Below are positions 37,010 to 45,829 of a stretch of DNA of 64,000 nucleotides, piece by piece. The position numbers and the translations under genes are program-made. Within the stretch, counting starts at the first letter, position 1, and each line of letters opens with the position of its first letter. The DNA comes from an uncultured Oscillospiraceae bacterium (GTDB lineage: Bacteria; Bacillota; Clostridia; Oscillospirales; Acutalibacteraceae). The notes beneath the pieces were generated by a model. The model was not told the origin of the DNA and searched no databases. It saw nothing but the letters and a program-made list of their open reading frames with translations. Location of the stretch: the NCBI GenBank assembly GCA_900546785.1, contig URED01000002.1:12641-76640 (forward strand). The letters are read 5' to 3'.

Positions 37010-38327
37010 CTATAGTATTTACGTAATTTCCCTCGGCTGCCCGAAAAACCAGGTAGATTGCGAGATGATGGTCAAAAAACTGACTGACGCCGGTTTTTCT
37101 GTAGCGCAGCAGATTGAAGCGGCAGATGCCGTTTTAATAAACACCTGCGGATTTATTGAGGATGCAAAGACAGAGGCAATAGAAAATATTCTTGAAGCCG
37201 TTGAATATAAAAAAGCCGGTTTGGTGTCTGCGGTGATCGTTACCGGCTGCCTTACCGAACGATATCAGCAGGAGGTAATGAAAGAGATACCTGAAATCGA
37301 CGCTGCTATTGGCATTGGCGCAAACAGTGACATCGTTAAGATCTGTCTAAAGGCTCTGAAGGGCGTTAAAACAGAATTTTTTCCGGCAAAGGACTTGCTT
37401 CCCTTGAATGATGAAAGGGTATCTTTTACGCCGCCTCACTGGGCGTATCTGAAGCTTTCTGACGGGTGCAGCAACAAGTGCGCATACTGTGCAATTCCCG
37501 GCATACGCGGTGAATACAGAGAGCGCGATATGCAAAGCATTCTCAAAGAAGCGAAGGAACTCGTTTGCAACGGCGTCAAAGAGATTGTGCTCGTTGCGCA
37601 GGACACAACAAAATACGGTATGGCGCTTTACGGTGAATACAGGCTTGCTGACCTTTTAAAAGAGCTTTGCAGAATTAAAGAGCTTAAGTGGATACGTATC
37701 TTCTACTGTTACCCCGATAAGGTGACCGATGAACTGATCGATACGATCGCAAAAGAAGATAAGGTCTGTTCTTATATTGATATGCCGTTGCAGCATTGTA
37801 ACGGTGATATCCTGAAAAATATGAACAGAAGCGGCAATTATGAGGAGCTTAAGCGCCTTATAAATAAAATGAAGAAACGTATTCCGGGCTTGTCATTAAG
37901 AACAACGCTTATGGTCGGCTTCCCCGGGGAGACCGATGGGCAGTTTGAGGAACTTTGCAATTTTGTTAAAGAGATGAAATTTGATAAAATGGGCTGTTTC
38001 AAGTTTTCGCCTGAGGAGGATACGCCGGCTTTTGACATGACCGATCAGGTTGATGAAGATACCAAGAAGCGGCGCGAGGAAGTGCTTATGGATATTCAGT
38101 ATACTGTTACCGAAAATGCCAATAGGGCACGTATAGGAAAGGTTTACGAAGCCGTTGTGGATTCCTTTGACGGAGAATATTACATAGGCAGAAGCTATTT
38201 GGACGCGCCTGAGATAGACAGCGGTATCATCATATCATCAGAGGACGTTCTTTCGATCGGCGAGTTTATTAAAGTAAAAATCACGGATTATAACGGTTAT
38301 GATCTGATAGGGGAGAAGATTCAATGA
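36999..38327 (+). CDS. rimO: Ribosomal protein S12 methylthiotransferase RimO
   Basis: The 442-residue radical-SAM enzyme modifies an aspartate of S12. It starts with ISLGCPKNQVDCE, typical of RimO, and has Cys in NTCGF and TGCL. The radical-SAM motif is C-S-N-K-C-A-Y-C (about 160-167), with a TRAM domain at the end. It overlaps recX by 11 bp and pgsA by 4 bp. Confidence 0.96.
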   Translation: MKDNYSIYVISLGCPKNQVDCEMMVKKLTDAGFSVAQQIEAADAVLINTCGFIEDAKTEAIENILEAVEYKKAGLVSAVIVTGCLTERYQQEVMKEIPEIDAAIGIGANSDIVKICLKALKGVKTEFFPAKDLLPLNDERVSFTPPHWAYLKLSDGCSNKCAYCAIPGIRGEYRERDMQSILKEAKELVCNGVKEIVLVAQDTTKYGMALYGEYRLADLLKELCRIKELKWIRIFYCYPDKVTDELIDTIAKEDKVCSYIDMPLQHCNGDILKNMNRSGNYEELKRLINKMKKRIPGLSLRTTLMVGFPGETDGQFEELCNFVKEMKFDKMGCFKFSPEEDTPAFDMTDQVDEDTKKRREEVLMDIQYTVTENANRARIGKVYEAVVDSFDGEYYIGRSYLDAPEIDSGIIISSEDVLSIGEFIKVKITDYNGYDLIGEKIQ

Positions 38328-38890
38328 ATTTACCAAATAAAATCACGGTGTTCAGATTTTGCTGTGTACCTGCGCTTATGGCTTGCGCTTTTATTGAATT
38401 TAAATATCACTGGGTAGCAACTCTCTTGATTTATTTTGTTGCTTGTATGAGCGATAAGGCGGACGGCATCATTGCAAGAAAATCGGGAATCGTAACGGAT
38501 TTCGGAAAGCTTATGGATCCGCTTTCGGATAAAACGCTTGTTTTTGCCGCATACATAATATTGATAGATATGGGCTGGCATACCGATATTGTTATTATGA
38601 TTATGCTTGCGCGCGAATTCCTTGTAGCAGGTATTAGAATGGCTGCTGCGGCGACCGGCGAGGTTATTGCCGCCAACGGATTCGGCAAGGCAAAAACTTT
38701 TTTACAGATGTCTACGACCGGGCTTGTATTTCTTTTCCTTGCTATCGGCGAGGGTGCGGCGGATATAGATATGAGCACGCAGTGGCTGAATATCTACTGC
38801 ACCGTTGCATTCTGGATAGTAGGTATCGTTACATTACTGAGCGGTTTGGTTTACGCCAAGGACGGCTGGCATCTTATCAAAACAAAATAG
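38324..38890 (+). CDS. pgsA: CDP-diacylglycerol-glycerol-3-phosphate 3-phosphatidyltransferase
   Basis: The 188-residue membrane enzyme makes phosphatidylglycerol phosphate. The CDP-alcohol transferase motif runs from D-K-A-D-G-I-I-A-R to G-K-L-M-D-P-L-S-D at about 46-70, with five or so hydrophobic helices. It starts inside the rimO stop and ends the recA operon. Confidence 0.95.
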   Translation: MNLPNKITVFRFCCVPALMACAFIEFKYHWVATLLIYFVACMSDKADGIIARKSGIVTDFGKLMDPLSDKTLVFAAYIILIDMGWHTDIVIMIMLAREFLVAGIRMAAAATGEVIAANGFGKAKTFLQMSTTGLVFLFLAIGEGAADIDMSTQWLNIYCTVAFWIVGIVTLLSGLVYAKDGWHLIKTK

Positions 38891-38893
38891 TTG

Positions 38894-38921
38894 TTGCAAA
38901 AATTCAAAATTTGTATATAAT
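38894..38921 (+). promoter_or_regulatory. Sigma-A promoter of the cysteine T-box leader
   Basis: TTGCAA, a 16-bp spacer and TATAAT, ahead of the T-box leader. Transcription would start near 38928. Confidence 0.75.
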
Positions 38922-38929
38922 AGTATTGA

Positions 38930-39162
38930 TATGTAAATGCATTGACGGAGAGAAGTAACCGGTTTAATTATTTCAGAGAGCGCGCTGCTTGGTGAAAGGC
39001 GCGTAATAAGGACCCGGTGAAATGCACTCCCGAGCTTTTCGGAGGAAACAACAGTATTCCGAAACGGCTTGCCCCGTTAAAGGCAAGGCTGTTCAGGCAG
39101 TCAAGTATAAAGTAGAGTGGAACCGCAGTTTTTATTGCCTCTGTCAACTGACAGGGGCATTT
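38930..39162 (+). promoter_or_regulatory. Cysteine T-box leader controlling cysE-cysS
   Basis: A roughly 230-nt leader holds the T-box core AGAGTGGAACCGC (39114-39126) and a terminator hairpin (TGCCTCTGTCA against TGACAGGGGCA, 39136-39157) followed by TTTGTTTTTT. The likely specifier codon is TGC (Cys) at 39023-39025, followed by the usual purine. Uncharged tRNA-Cys would pair its NCCA end with the UGGA bulge, form the antiterminator and switch on serine acetyltransferase and cysteinyl-tRNA synthetase. The tRNA-Cys at 63823 ends in UCCA, which pairs exactly with UGGA. Confidence 0.93.
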
Positions 39163-39184
39163 GTTTTTTACAGGTGGTATTTTT

Positions 39185-39826
39185 ATGTTCAGCGATTTTA
39201 AAGAATCCGTAAAAAGCTTTATGGAGCATGATCCCGCTGCAAAAAGCCCTTTTGAGATCATTTTTCTTTACCCCGGCTTTAAGGCGCTCAGAAGCCATAA
39301 AAGAGCGAATTGGTTCTTTAGGCATAATATGCCGTTTATTGCACGGTATATCAGCCAAAAAAGCGCACATAAGACAGGAATAGAGATACATCCCGGTGCA
39401 ACGATCGGCAAAAGAGTTTGTATAGATCACGGGCACGGAATTGTTATCGGCGAAACTGCCGAGGTCGGTGACGATGTTATGATCTATCAGGGTGTTACGC
39501 TCGGCGGTACGGGAAAGGATGTCGGCAAAAGACATCCTACTATAGAGAACGGTGTTATGATCGGCGCCGGCGCAAAGGTGCTTGGCCCTATAACGGTTGG
39601 CAGAAATGCAAAAGTGGCGGCAGGAGCTGTGGTTGTCAAAGACGTAGAACCGAACAGCACCGTTGTGGGCGTTCCCGGAGAAGTCGTACGCATCGACGGC
39701 GAAAGAGTTGATGATCTTGATCAGATCCATATTCCCGATCCGGTTATGACGGCAATTAAAGAAAATCAAAGACGAATTTCCGTGCTTGAAGATGAGATCA
39801 AAAAATTGGAGGAAGCATCAAAATGA
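39185..39826 (+). CDS. cysE: Serine O-acetyltransferase
   Basis: The 213-residue enzyme acetylates serine for cysteine synthesis. It has the short N-terminal helical domain and a left-handed beta-helix of hexapeptide repeats with G-I-E-I-H-P-G-A-T-I-G and D-H-G-H-G-I-V-I-G-E-T-A. The ATG at 39185 was chosen because AGGTGG lies seven bases upstream; the open frame extends into the T-box terminator. It overlaps cysS by 4 bp. Confidence 0.95.
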   Translation: MFSDFKESVKSFMEHDPAAKSPFEIIFLYPGFKALRSHKRANWFFRHNMPFIARYISQKSAHKTGIEIHPGATIGKRVCIDHGHGIVIGETAEVGDDVMIYQGVTLGGTGKDVGKRHPTIENGVMIGAGAKVLGPITVGRNAKVAAGAVVVKDVEPNSTVVGVPGEVVRIDGERVDDLDQIHIPDPVMTAIKENQRRISVLEDEIKKLEEASK

Positions 39827-41220
39827 AAATCTATAATACGATGACAAGGCAAAAAGAAGAATTTGTACCCGCTGATAATAACGAAGTCAAGATCTACGCT
39901 TGCGGGCCTACTGTTTATAATTATATCCACATAGGAAACGCGCGACCTCTTTGTGTATTTGATGTGTTGCGCCGTTATCTTGAATACAGGGGATATAATG
40001 TTAAATTCGTTCAGAATTTTACGGATATTGATGATAAGATCATAAAGAGAGCGAACGAAGAAGGCGTTTCTTTTGAAGAGATATCTGAAAAATATATCAA
40101 GGAATTTTGGACGGATGCAGACGGTCTGAACTTTAAGCATGCTACCGTCCACCCGCGCGCTACCGAAAATATTGATGAGATCATTGATATCATTCAGAGT
40201 CTTGTGAATAAGGGATACGCTTACGAGGCCGGTGGAGATGTTTATTTCCGCACGTTGAAATTCAAAGAGTACGGCAAGCTTTCGCACCAGCCTATCGAAG
40301 ATCTGGAGAGCGGCGCCAGAATCGCAATCGGGGAAGTTAAAGAGGATCCGCTTGATTTTGCTCTTTGGAAAGGCGCTAAGCCCGGCGAACCATACTGGGA
40401 TTCACCCTGGGGAAAAGGCAGGCCCGGTTGGCATATTGAATGCTCCGCAATGAACAGGAAATATTTGGGAAATACCATTGACATTCATTGCGGCGGAAAG
40501 GATCTTGTTTTTCCGCATCATGAAAATGAAATTGCACAAAGTGAATGTGCAAACGGTTGTACTTTTGCAAGGTATTGGATGCATAACGGTTATATCAATG
40601 TGGATAACGTGAAAATGAGTAAATCGCTCGGCAATTTTAAAACGGTCAGAGAGATCGCCGCTGCATACGGCTATGAGGTCATAAGATATTTCCTTATAAG
40701 TGCGCATTACCGTTCTCCCATCAATTACAGCATCGATATTATCGAACAGTGTAAAAGCGCGCTTGAAAGGCTTTATACATGCCGTGAAAGCCTTGATTTT
40801 GCTTTGAAAAATGCTTCAGACGCGGCATTTGATAACGATAAAGAATTGATAGAACTTTTTAAAAGCCGCAGGGCTGAATTTATCCGCGTGATGGACGATG
40901 ATCTGAATACTGCGGACGGTATCGCAGCCCTTTTTGAGCTTACAAAAGATATTAATACCAATATTATTTCAAAACCTGTTTCAAAGGATGTATGTGAAAG
41001 CGCTATCGGTATTTTTGACGAGATCTGTGACGTTCTCGGGCTGCTTTACAACAGAAAGAAAAATGATTTGAGCAGTGAGATAGAGGCCTTAATTGAAAAA
41101 AGACAGGAAGCAAGAAAAAATAAGGACTGGGCAACTGCGGATAAAATTCGCGATGAATTAAAAGAACGCGGCATCATTCTGAAAGATACGCCGCAGGGCG
41201 TAACATGGTCCATGGAATAA
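39823..41220 (+). CDS. cysS: Cysteinyl-tRNA synthetase
   Basis: The 465-residue class I synthetase charges tRNA-Cys. It has the C-G-P-T-V-Y-N-Y-I-H-I-G-N signature (zinc Cys at about 27, HIGH-type motif) and K-M-S-K-S near 264, plus a C-terminal anticodon-binding region with W-A-T-A-D-K-I-R-D. It shares the T-box with cysE, so both respond to tRNA-Cys charging. Confidence 0.97.
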   Translation: MKIYNTMTRQKEEFVPADNNEVKIYACGPTVYNYIHIGNARPLCVFDVLRRYLEYRGYNVKFVQNFTDIDDKIIKRANEEGVSFEEISEKYIKEFWTDADGLNFKHATVHPRATENIDEIIDIIQSLVNKGYAYEAGGDVYFRTLKFKEYGKLSHQPIEDLESGARIAIGEVKEDPLDFALWKGAKPGEPYWDSPWGKGRPGWHIECSAMNRKYLGNTIDIHCGGKDLVFPHHENEIAQSECANGCTFARYWMHNGYINVDNVKMSKSLGNFKTVREIAAAYGYEVIRYFLISAHYRSPINYSIDIIEQCKSALERLYTCRESLDFALKNASDAAFDNDKELIELFKSRRAEFIRVMDDDLNTADGIAALFELTKDINTNIISKPVSKDVCESAIGIFDEICDVLGLLYNRKKNDLSSEIEALIEKRQEARKNKDWATADKIRDELKERGIILKDTPQGVTWSME

Positions 41221-41288
41221 TTTATTGCTTATATCCAACTGCTTTATTCAAAATTCATTAAAATTTAATTATATTTTCTGTATGAAGA

Positions 41289-41317
41289 TTGACGAAAAGA
41301 GTCAAAAACAGTACAAT
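41289..41317 (+). promoter_or_regulatory. Sigma-A promoter of the surface protein gene at 41349
   Basis: TTGACG, a 17-bp spacer and TACAAT, 32 bp before the ATG. Confidence 0.7.
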
Positions 41318-41348
41318 AATTGCAGTAATTCGGTAGGGGTGTGTGCTA

Positions 41349-42353
41349 ATGAAGCAAAGAAAAATCGTTTCACACATTTGCAGGGTTGCTGCAATTCTTA
41401 TATGCTTTTCAGGCACTTTGCACGCTTACGGCAACACTGTTTCTTTTGACAATGCAAATTTGTGGTTCGCAAACAAAGAGTGCTCTGTAACCGGGATAGA
41501 AGATGCGGCTTTAAACGGCTATATGCGTTATTATTTTGAGCAAAACAGTCTTTATTGCCGCATAAGCTACTCTCTTTCCGATCAAGAGATCATCAGCGAT
41601 TCATCCGTTGTTGCATCTATCAAAAACGACAACAGGAGTTACAGCATTTCGTTCTCTGAAAACAGCGAAGATGATTTCTATTGTAACATTAATAAATGCT
41701 TTACCGAGCAAACAGCTTTGGGCCAGGAAATTCTGTTTATGTTGGAATTTACGGACAAAGAAGATAAAAATGTTGTGAACTCAATAGACATACTTTTAAA
41801 AATCAGCGGAAGAAATTACCACGTTACAACCGTAACAAGTCCGTATATTTATGATACTGAAACAGCGGCTGATAATACTGCGCCCTCCGCTAAAACAACC
41901 GCTGATTATGAATCAAAAAACGAAACGACAACGAAATTTGTCTATTCCGGCGGATACAGCTCTTACAGTGTTACGCAAAGCAATGAAAATGAAACCGTTA
42001 CGAAATTCAGCGCTGATTCAAATAGAATATCGGATAACAACAGTGCGCATTATGATTCTGAATCAGAGTATTCCGCCGAACCATATGATGAATCAGACAG
42101 CAATAACGGCGAAATATCTGAAATTCCTGTTGAAAAGGTGACGGAACTCAGTCCTGAGGCAAAAGCGATGTATGCGCTTGCTTCATTGTTTGCCGTATGC
42201 GGTTCGGCGCTGCTGATTCGATATGCAGTTAAAACAAAGGCAAAGCAAAAAATCGTGAATGAAGAAAATGCAGATACTGAAAAATCTGTTGCCGCCGAAA
42301 AAGAGGCGGAAATATCCGAAGATGTGTTTGATCTGCCAAAGAATAAGGAATAA
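41349..42353 (+). CDS. Membrane-anchored extracellular protein of unknown function
   Basis: A 334-residue protein with a signal peptide (MKQRKIVSHICR, hydrophobic core, LHA-YG), an extracellular beta-rich part (about 30-165), a Ser/Thr/Asn/Glu-rich low-complexity stalk (about 165-262), one transmembrane helix (about 272-290) and an acidic cytoplasmic tail. I recognise no family. The layout resembles stalked surface sensors or adhesins. The ATG follows AGGGG; an in-frame GTG lies six bases earlier. Confidence 0.7.
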   Translation: MKQRKIVSHICRVAAILICFSGTLHAYGNTVSFDNANLWFANKECSVTGIEDAALNGYMRYYFEQNSLYCRISYSLSDQEIISDSSVVASIKNDNRSYSISFSENSEDDFYCNINKCFTEQTALGQEILFMLEFTDKEDKNVVNSIDILLKISGRNYHVTTVTSPYIYDTETAADNTAPSAKTTADYESKNETTTKFVYSGGYSSYSVTQSNENETVTKFSADSNRISDNNSAHYDSESEYSAEPYDESDSNNGEISEIPVEKVTELSPEAKAMYALASLFAVCGSALLIRYAVKTKAKQKIVNEENADTEKSVAAEKEAEISEDVFDLPKNKE

Positions 42354-42357
42354 AGAT

Positions 42358-42783
42358 CTATTCCTGTTCTGTTATTTCTGCCGCATCATCCTCTAAAATT
42401 GAAGTGCAGTGCGGGCAGCGTGTTGCGTTTATATCTATCTCGCTCATGCAATACGGGCATTTTTTTGCAGACGGAGATTCTGCCGCTTCCTTTTTCTTTC
42501 CTATGGTCATGACCTTGTTGATGACTTTGAGCAGGCAAAACAGCACGAATGCCATGATGATAAAGTTTAAAAACGCAGAAACGAATGAAGATAAAAACCC
42601 AAGGAGCTCTTGTGTTGTGTACCTTGCCGCGCCCGTAATAAACTGAAGCAGCGGATTAATGAAGTTATCCGTCAGTGCATTTACAACTCCTGTAAAAGCA
42701 CCGCCTATAATTATGCCGACTGCCATATCGAACATATTGCCTTTAAGTGCAAACTGTTTAAATTCCTCAATAAATTTTTTCAT
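42358..42783 (-). CDS. mscL: Large-conductance mechanosensitive channel MscL with zinc-ribbon tail
   Basis: The 141-residue protein has the MscL start (MKKFIEEFKQFALKGNMFDMAVGIIIGGAF, in two parts), two membrane helices and the N-F-I-I-M-A-F-V-L-F second helix. MscL releases solutes under hypo-osmotic stress. The final 33 residues are unusual: two CxxC pairs (C109, C112, C123, C126) form a zinc-ribbon in place of the plain charged helix end. Confidence 0.93.
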   Translation of the reverse strand: MKKFIEEFKQFALKGNMFDMAVGIIIGGAFTGVVNALTDNFINPLLQFITGAARYTTQELLGFLSSFVSAFLNFIIMAFVLFCLLKVINKVMTIGKKKEAAESPSAKKCPYCMSEIDINATRCPHCTSILEDDAAEITEQE

Positions 42784-42879
42784 ATTCTTCTCCTTTAAAC
42801 CATTACGTTTGATTAAGCAAGAAAGATAAATCCGCCCATAAAAACGGTTTCGAATTTACCTCTTTTGCTTAATGAAAAA

Positions 42880-42905
42880 GCAGCTGCCTGCATGCAGACA
42901 GCTGC
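42880..42905 (-). terminator. Intrinsic terminator of the asd-dapA-dapB operon
   Basis: GCAGCTGTCTGCATGCAGGCAGCTGC on the - strand (near-perfect stem, one G-T pair; read here as two arms around TGCATG) is followed by TTTTTCATT. The + strand also has a T tract (AATTTTTATTT). Confidence 0.85.
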
Positions 42906-42910
42906 AATTT

Positions 42911-43660
42911 TTATTTAATAAGATCTTTCATGGAATACATACCGCAGCTTTTGTCTTTCATAAACTCTGCTGCATTTACAGCGCCAACAGCAAAGATCTC
43001 CTTGCTCCGCGCGGAGTGAGAAAGTGTTATGATCTCATCTCTGCCGGCAAAAATGATCTCGTGTTCACCCACGATTGTGCCGCCGCGTACGGAATGCATA
43101 CCGATCTCATTTTTACTGCGTTTTTCACGCTTGCTGTGGCGGTCATATTCATATTTTAACGGCTCGTCAAATTCTTCGCATATCGCATCCGCAAGCATAA
43201 GTGCCGTTCCGCTCGGGGCATCGATTTTCTGATTATGGTGTTTTTCCACGATCTCTATATCAAAATCCTTGCCGAGTATATCGGCTGCCTTTTTAGCAAG
43301 GTTTGCAAGCAGATTGATGCCAAGGCTCATATTGTATGTGAAGAAAACCGCGCTTTCTTCAGATGCTTTCTCAATCTGCTTTTTTTGATTATCATTGAAT
43401 CCCGTAGTGCCGATAACCAGCGGTGTAGACGTCTTTTTTGAATAATCAAGAAGTCCGTCTATAAGCACAGGATTTGTGAAGTCGATAACGACATCGGCTT
43501 GCTCCTGCACCTTATCTATAGAATCATAAATGGGAAAATTGTCTGACTGTGTATTCAGATCAACCCCCGCTACGATTTCACAGTTTTCACGGCCGGCAAC
43601 AACGCTTTGAATGGTCTTACCCATTTTGCCGTTTGCGCCGCTTAAAATAATTCTTGTCAT
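42911..43660 (-). CDS. dapB: 4-hydroxy-tetrahydrodipicolinate reductase
   Basis: The 249-residue NAD(P)H enzyme acts second in diaminopimelate/lysine synthesis. It has G-A-N-G-K-M-G-K-T-I at the N-terminus, V-I-D-F-T-N-P, and E-K-H-H-N-Q-K-I-D-A-P-S-G-T-A, the catalytic His/Lys region. The product also leads to dipicolinate for spores. It is the last gene after asd and dapA, 23 bp behind dapA. Confidence 0.96.
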   Translation of the reverse strand: MTRIILSGANGKMGKTIQSVVAGRENCEIVAGVDLNTQSDNFPIYDSIDKVQEQADVVIDFTNPVLIDGLLDYSKKTSTPLVIGTTGFNDNQKKQIEKASEESAVFFTYNMSLGINLLANLAKKAADILGKDFDIEIVEKHHNQKIDAPSGTALMLADAICEEFDEPLKYEYDRHSKREKRSKNEIGMHSVRGGTIVGEHEIIFAGRDEIITLSHSARSKEIFAVGAVNAAEFMKDKSCGMYSMKDLIK

Positions 43661-43683
43661 TTTAAAATTCCTTTTGCCGTGTT

Positions 43684-44574
43684 TTATTTAATAAGTCCGT
43701 ATTCGTTCATAATATTTCTGAGCATGGCTTTGTTTTCTTCGCTCATATCGATCAGCGGCAGTCTGCAATGACCTGCGTCATATCCGATCAGGTTTACCGC
43801 TTCTTTAACGGGGATCGGGTTAACATCGCAGAAAAGCGCTTTGGCAAGCTTCATATACTTATCCATTAAAGCCTTGGAGCCTTCCTTATCTCCGTCAAGA
43901 TACTTAGCAACGATATCATGCGTTTCCTGCGGGCAAACATTTGAAAGGACGCTGATCACACCGAGTCCGCCTCTTTCCATGATGTCATAGATCTGATCGT
44001 CATTGCCGCTCCAAATATTCAGTTCATCACCGCAAAGCTCGTGAATTTTCGCAATCTGCTCAAGATTTCCGCTTGCTTCTTTAACTCCGTTGATCCTCGG
44101 AAGCTTTGAAAGCTCATATGCGGTTTCGGGAAGTATGTTCATACCTGTTCTGGAAGGCACATTATATAGAATGATGGGTTTATCAGTTGCGTCGTGAATC
44201 GCTTTATAATGCGCTATAAGACCTTTTTGACTCGTTTTATTATAATACGGCGTTACAAGCAGCAAAGCGTCCGCACCGTCTCTGCACGCTTCCTGGCTCA
44301 GCTCAATAGCAGTTCTGGTAGAGTTAGAGCCGGTACCGGCTATGACCGTGCATCTGCCGGCTACATAATCAACGCACCATTTAATACATTCCGAATGTTC
44401 GTCAACCTCAAGCGTAGAGCTTTCGCCTGTAGTGCCGCAAACAACAATAGCATCCGTGCCGTTTGCGATCTGCCAGTCAATAAATCTGCCGAATTCATCG
44501 TAATTTACCGTGCCGTCCTCTTTCATAGGGGTGATTATGGCTACAGCAGCTCCTGTAAATACAGGGTTCTTCAT
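43684..44574 (-). CDS. dapA: 4-hydroxy-tetrahydrodipicolinate synthase
   Basis: The 296-residue TIM-barrel aldolase joins pyruvate and aspartate semialdehyde. It shows C-G-T-T-G-E-S-S-T, Y-N-V-P-S-R-T-G and the Schiff-base lysine in N-G-V-K-E-A-S-G. It lies between asd and dapB on the - strand, so three consecutive pathway steps are encoded together. Confidence 0.97.
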   Translation of the reverse strand: MKNPVFTGAAVAIITPMKEDGTVNYDEFGRFIDWQIANGTDAIVVCGTTGESSTLEVDEHSECIKWCVDYVAGRCTVIAGTGSNSTRTAIELSQEACRDGADALLLVTPYYNKTSQKGLIAHYKAIHDATDKPIILYNVPSRTGMNILPETAYELSKLPRINGVKEASGNLEQIAKIHELCGDELNIWSGNDDQIYDIMERGGLGVISVLSNVCPQETHDIVAKYLDGDKEGSKALMDKYMKLAKALFCDVNPIPVKEAVNLIGYDAGHCRLPLIDMSEENKAMLRNIMNEYGLIK

Positions 44575-44604
44575 ATCTAAACACTCTCCTTAGTTCTAAA
44601 TAAA

Positions 44605-45690
44605 TTAATCCATGTAACCTTCGGCGCACAGGAGCTCTGCAAGGAGCACCGCTCCGCCGGCAGCGCCGCGAAGTGTATTGTGGGAAAGGCAAACGAATTT
44701 ATATTGATACTGCGTATCTTCTCTAAGTCTGCCGATAGAGATTGCCATGCCGTTTTCAAGCATTCTTTCCGATTTGATCTGAGGTCTGTCGTCCTCCTCA
44801 AAATAATTCAAAAACTGCTTGGGTGCTGAAGGGAGGTCAAGTTCCTGCGCACGGCCTTTAAAGCTTTTCCAGATCTCTTTCATTTCGTCAATAGTAGGTT
44901 TATTTTCAAAGTTAACAAACACAGCGCCAAGATGACCGTTTGAAACGGGAACTCTGATACACTGCGCCGTAAAATTCGGCTTATCTGCAGATTGGATCAC
45001 ATCGCCTTCGATTTTACCCCAAAGCTTAAGCGGTTCTTTTTCACTTTTTTCTTCCTCACCGCCGATATACGGGATTACGTTATCTATCATTTCGGGCCAC
45101 GTCTCAAAAGTTTTGCCTGCACCGCTGATTGCCTGATATGTGCAGACAAGCACATCTTTAACACCGAATTTATCGTGGAGCGGGTAAAGTGCAGGAACAT
45201 AAGATTGCAAGGAACAGTTTGATTTTACCGCAATAAATCCACGCTTTGTGCCGAGTCTTTTTCTTTGCGCAGGAATGATCTTAATATGGTCGGCATTCAG
45301 CTCCGGCACAACCATTGGCACATCCGGAGTAAAACGATGCGCACTGTTGTTGGAAACAACGGGGCATTCATGCTTTGCATACGCTTCCTCAAGCTTTTTA
45401 ATTTCATCTTTTTTCATATCAACTGCGCAAAATACAAAATCAACTTCAGAAGTGATTTGGTCAATATCTGCAGTAGCGTCCCGAACGATCATATCTTTTA
45501 CATTTTCGGGAATATCAACATCCATACACCATTTTTTGCCGACTGCATCCTCATATTTTTTGCCTGCAGACCTTGATGAAGCCGCAAGACTCGTGATATT
45601 AAACCGCGGATGACCGGCAAGAAGTGTAATAAATCGCTGACCCACCATGCCCGTAGCGCCGACTACGCCAACATTATATTTTTTAGCCAT
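44605..45690 (-). CDS. asd: Aspartate-semialdehyde dehydrogenase
   Basis: The 361-residue enzyme reduces aspartyl phosphate to aspartate semialdehyde. It has the NADP site G-V-V-G-A-T-G-M-V-G-Q-R and the catalytic Cys in V-K-S-N-C-S-L-Q. The insert with GGEEEKSEKEPLKLWG is typical of the archaeal/fungal-type subgroup, less common in bacteria. The ATG at 45690 follows TAGGAG; the longer frame to 45789 crosses the promoter. Confidence 0.95.
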   Translation of the reverse strand: MAKKYNVGVVGATGMVGQRFITLLAGHPRFNITSLAASSRSAGKKYEDAVGKKWCMDVDIPENVKDMIVRDATADIDQITSEVDFVFCAVDMKKDEIKKLEEAYAKHECPVVSNNSAHRFTPDVPMVVPELNADHIKIIPAQRKRLGTKRGFIAVKSNCSLQSYVPALYPLHDKFGVKDVLVCTYQAISGAGKTFETWPEMIDNVIPYIGGEEEKSEKEPLKLWGKIEGDVIQSADKPNFTAQCIRVPVSNGHLGAVFVNFENKPTIDEMKEIWKSFKGRAQELDLPSAPKQFLNYFEEDDRPQIKSERMLENGMAISIGRLREDTQYQYKFVCLSHNTLRGAAGGAVLLAELLCAEGYMD

Positions 45691-45775
45691 AATGATTCTC
45701 CTAACTGTAATAAAATAAAACTTGTAAATTGATATACAATAGAATATAATATTAGACGGCTTTGCCATATCTTTA

Positions 45776-45784
45776 TGATATAAT
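45776..45784 (+). promoter_or_regulatory. Extended -10 promoter of queA
   Basis: TGATATAAT (extended -10) lies about 46 bp before the queA start. The -35 region is weak (ACGGCT). It overlaps the -10 box of the divergent asd promoter. Confidence 0.5.
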
Positions 45785-45809
45785 ATCACTTATTATATAT
45801 ATATGTCAA
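45780..45809 (-). promoter_or_regulatory. Sigma-A promoter of the asd-dapA-dapB operon
   Basis: On the - strand: perfect TTGACA, an 18-bp spacer and TATTAT, about 90 bp upstream of the asd start. No lysine riboswitch was recognised in the short leader. Confidence 0.7.
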
Positions 45810-45829
45810 ACAAAAATTACGGAGACTTT

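Noticed and set aside
41225..41449. Frame of 74 codons ahead of the surface protein
   Set aside because: It overlaps the promoter and the signal peptide region of the real gene and has no ribosome-binding site.
45691..45779. Lysine riboswitch before asd
   Set aside because: The leader is only about 90 nt and lacks the length and stems of a lysine riboswitch.
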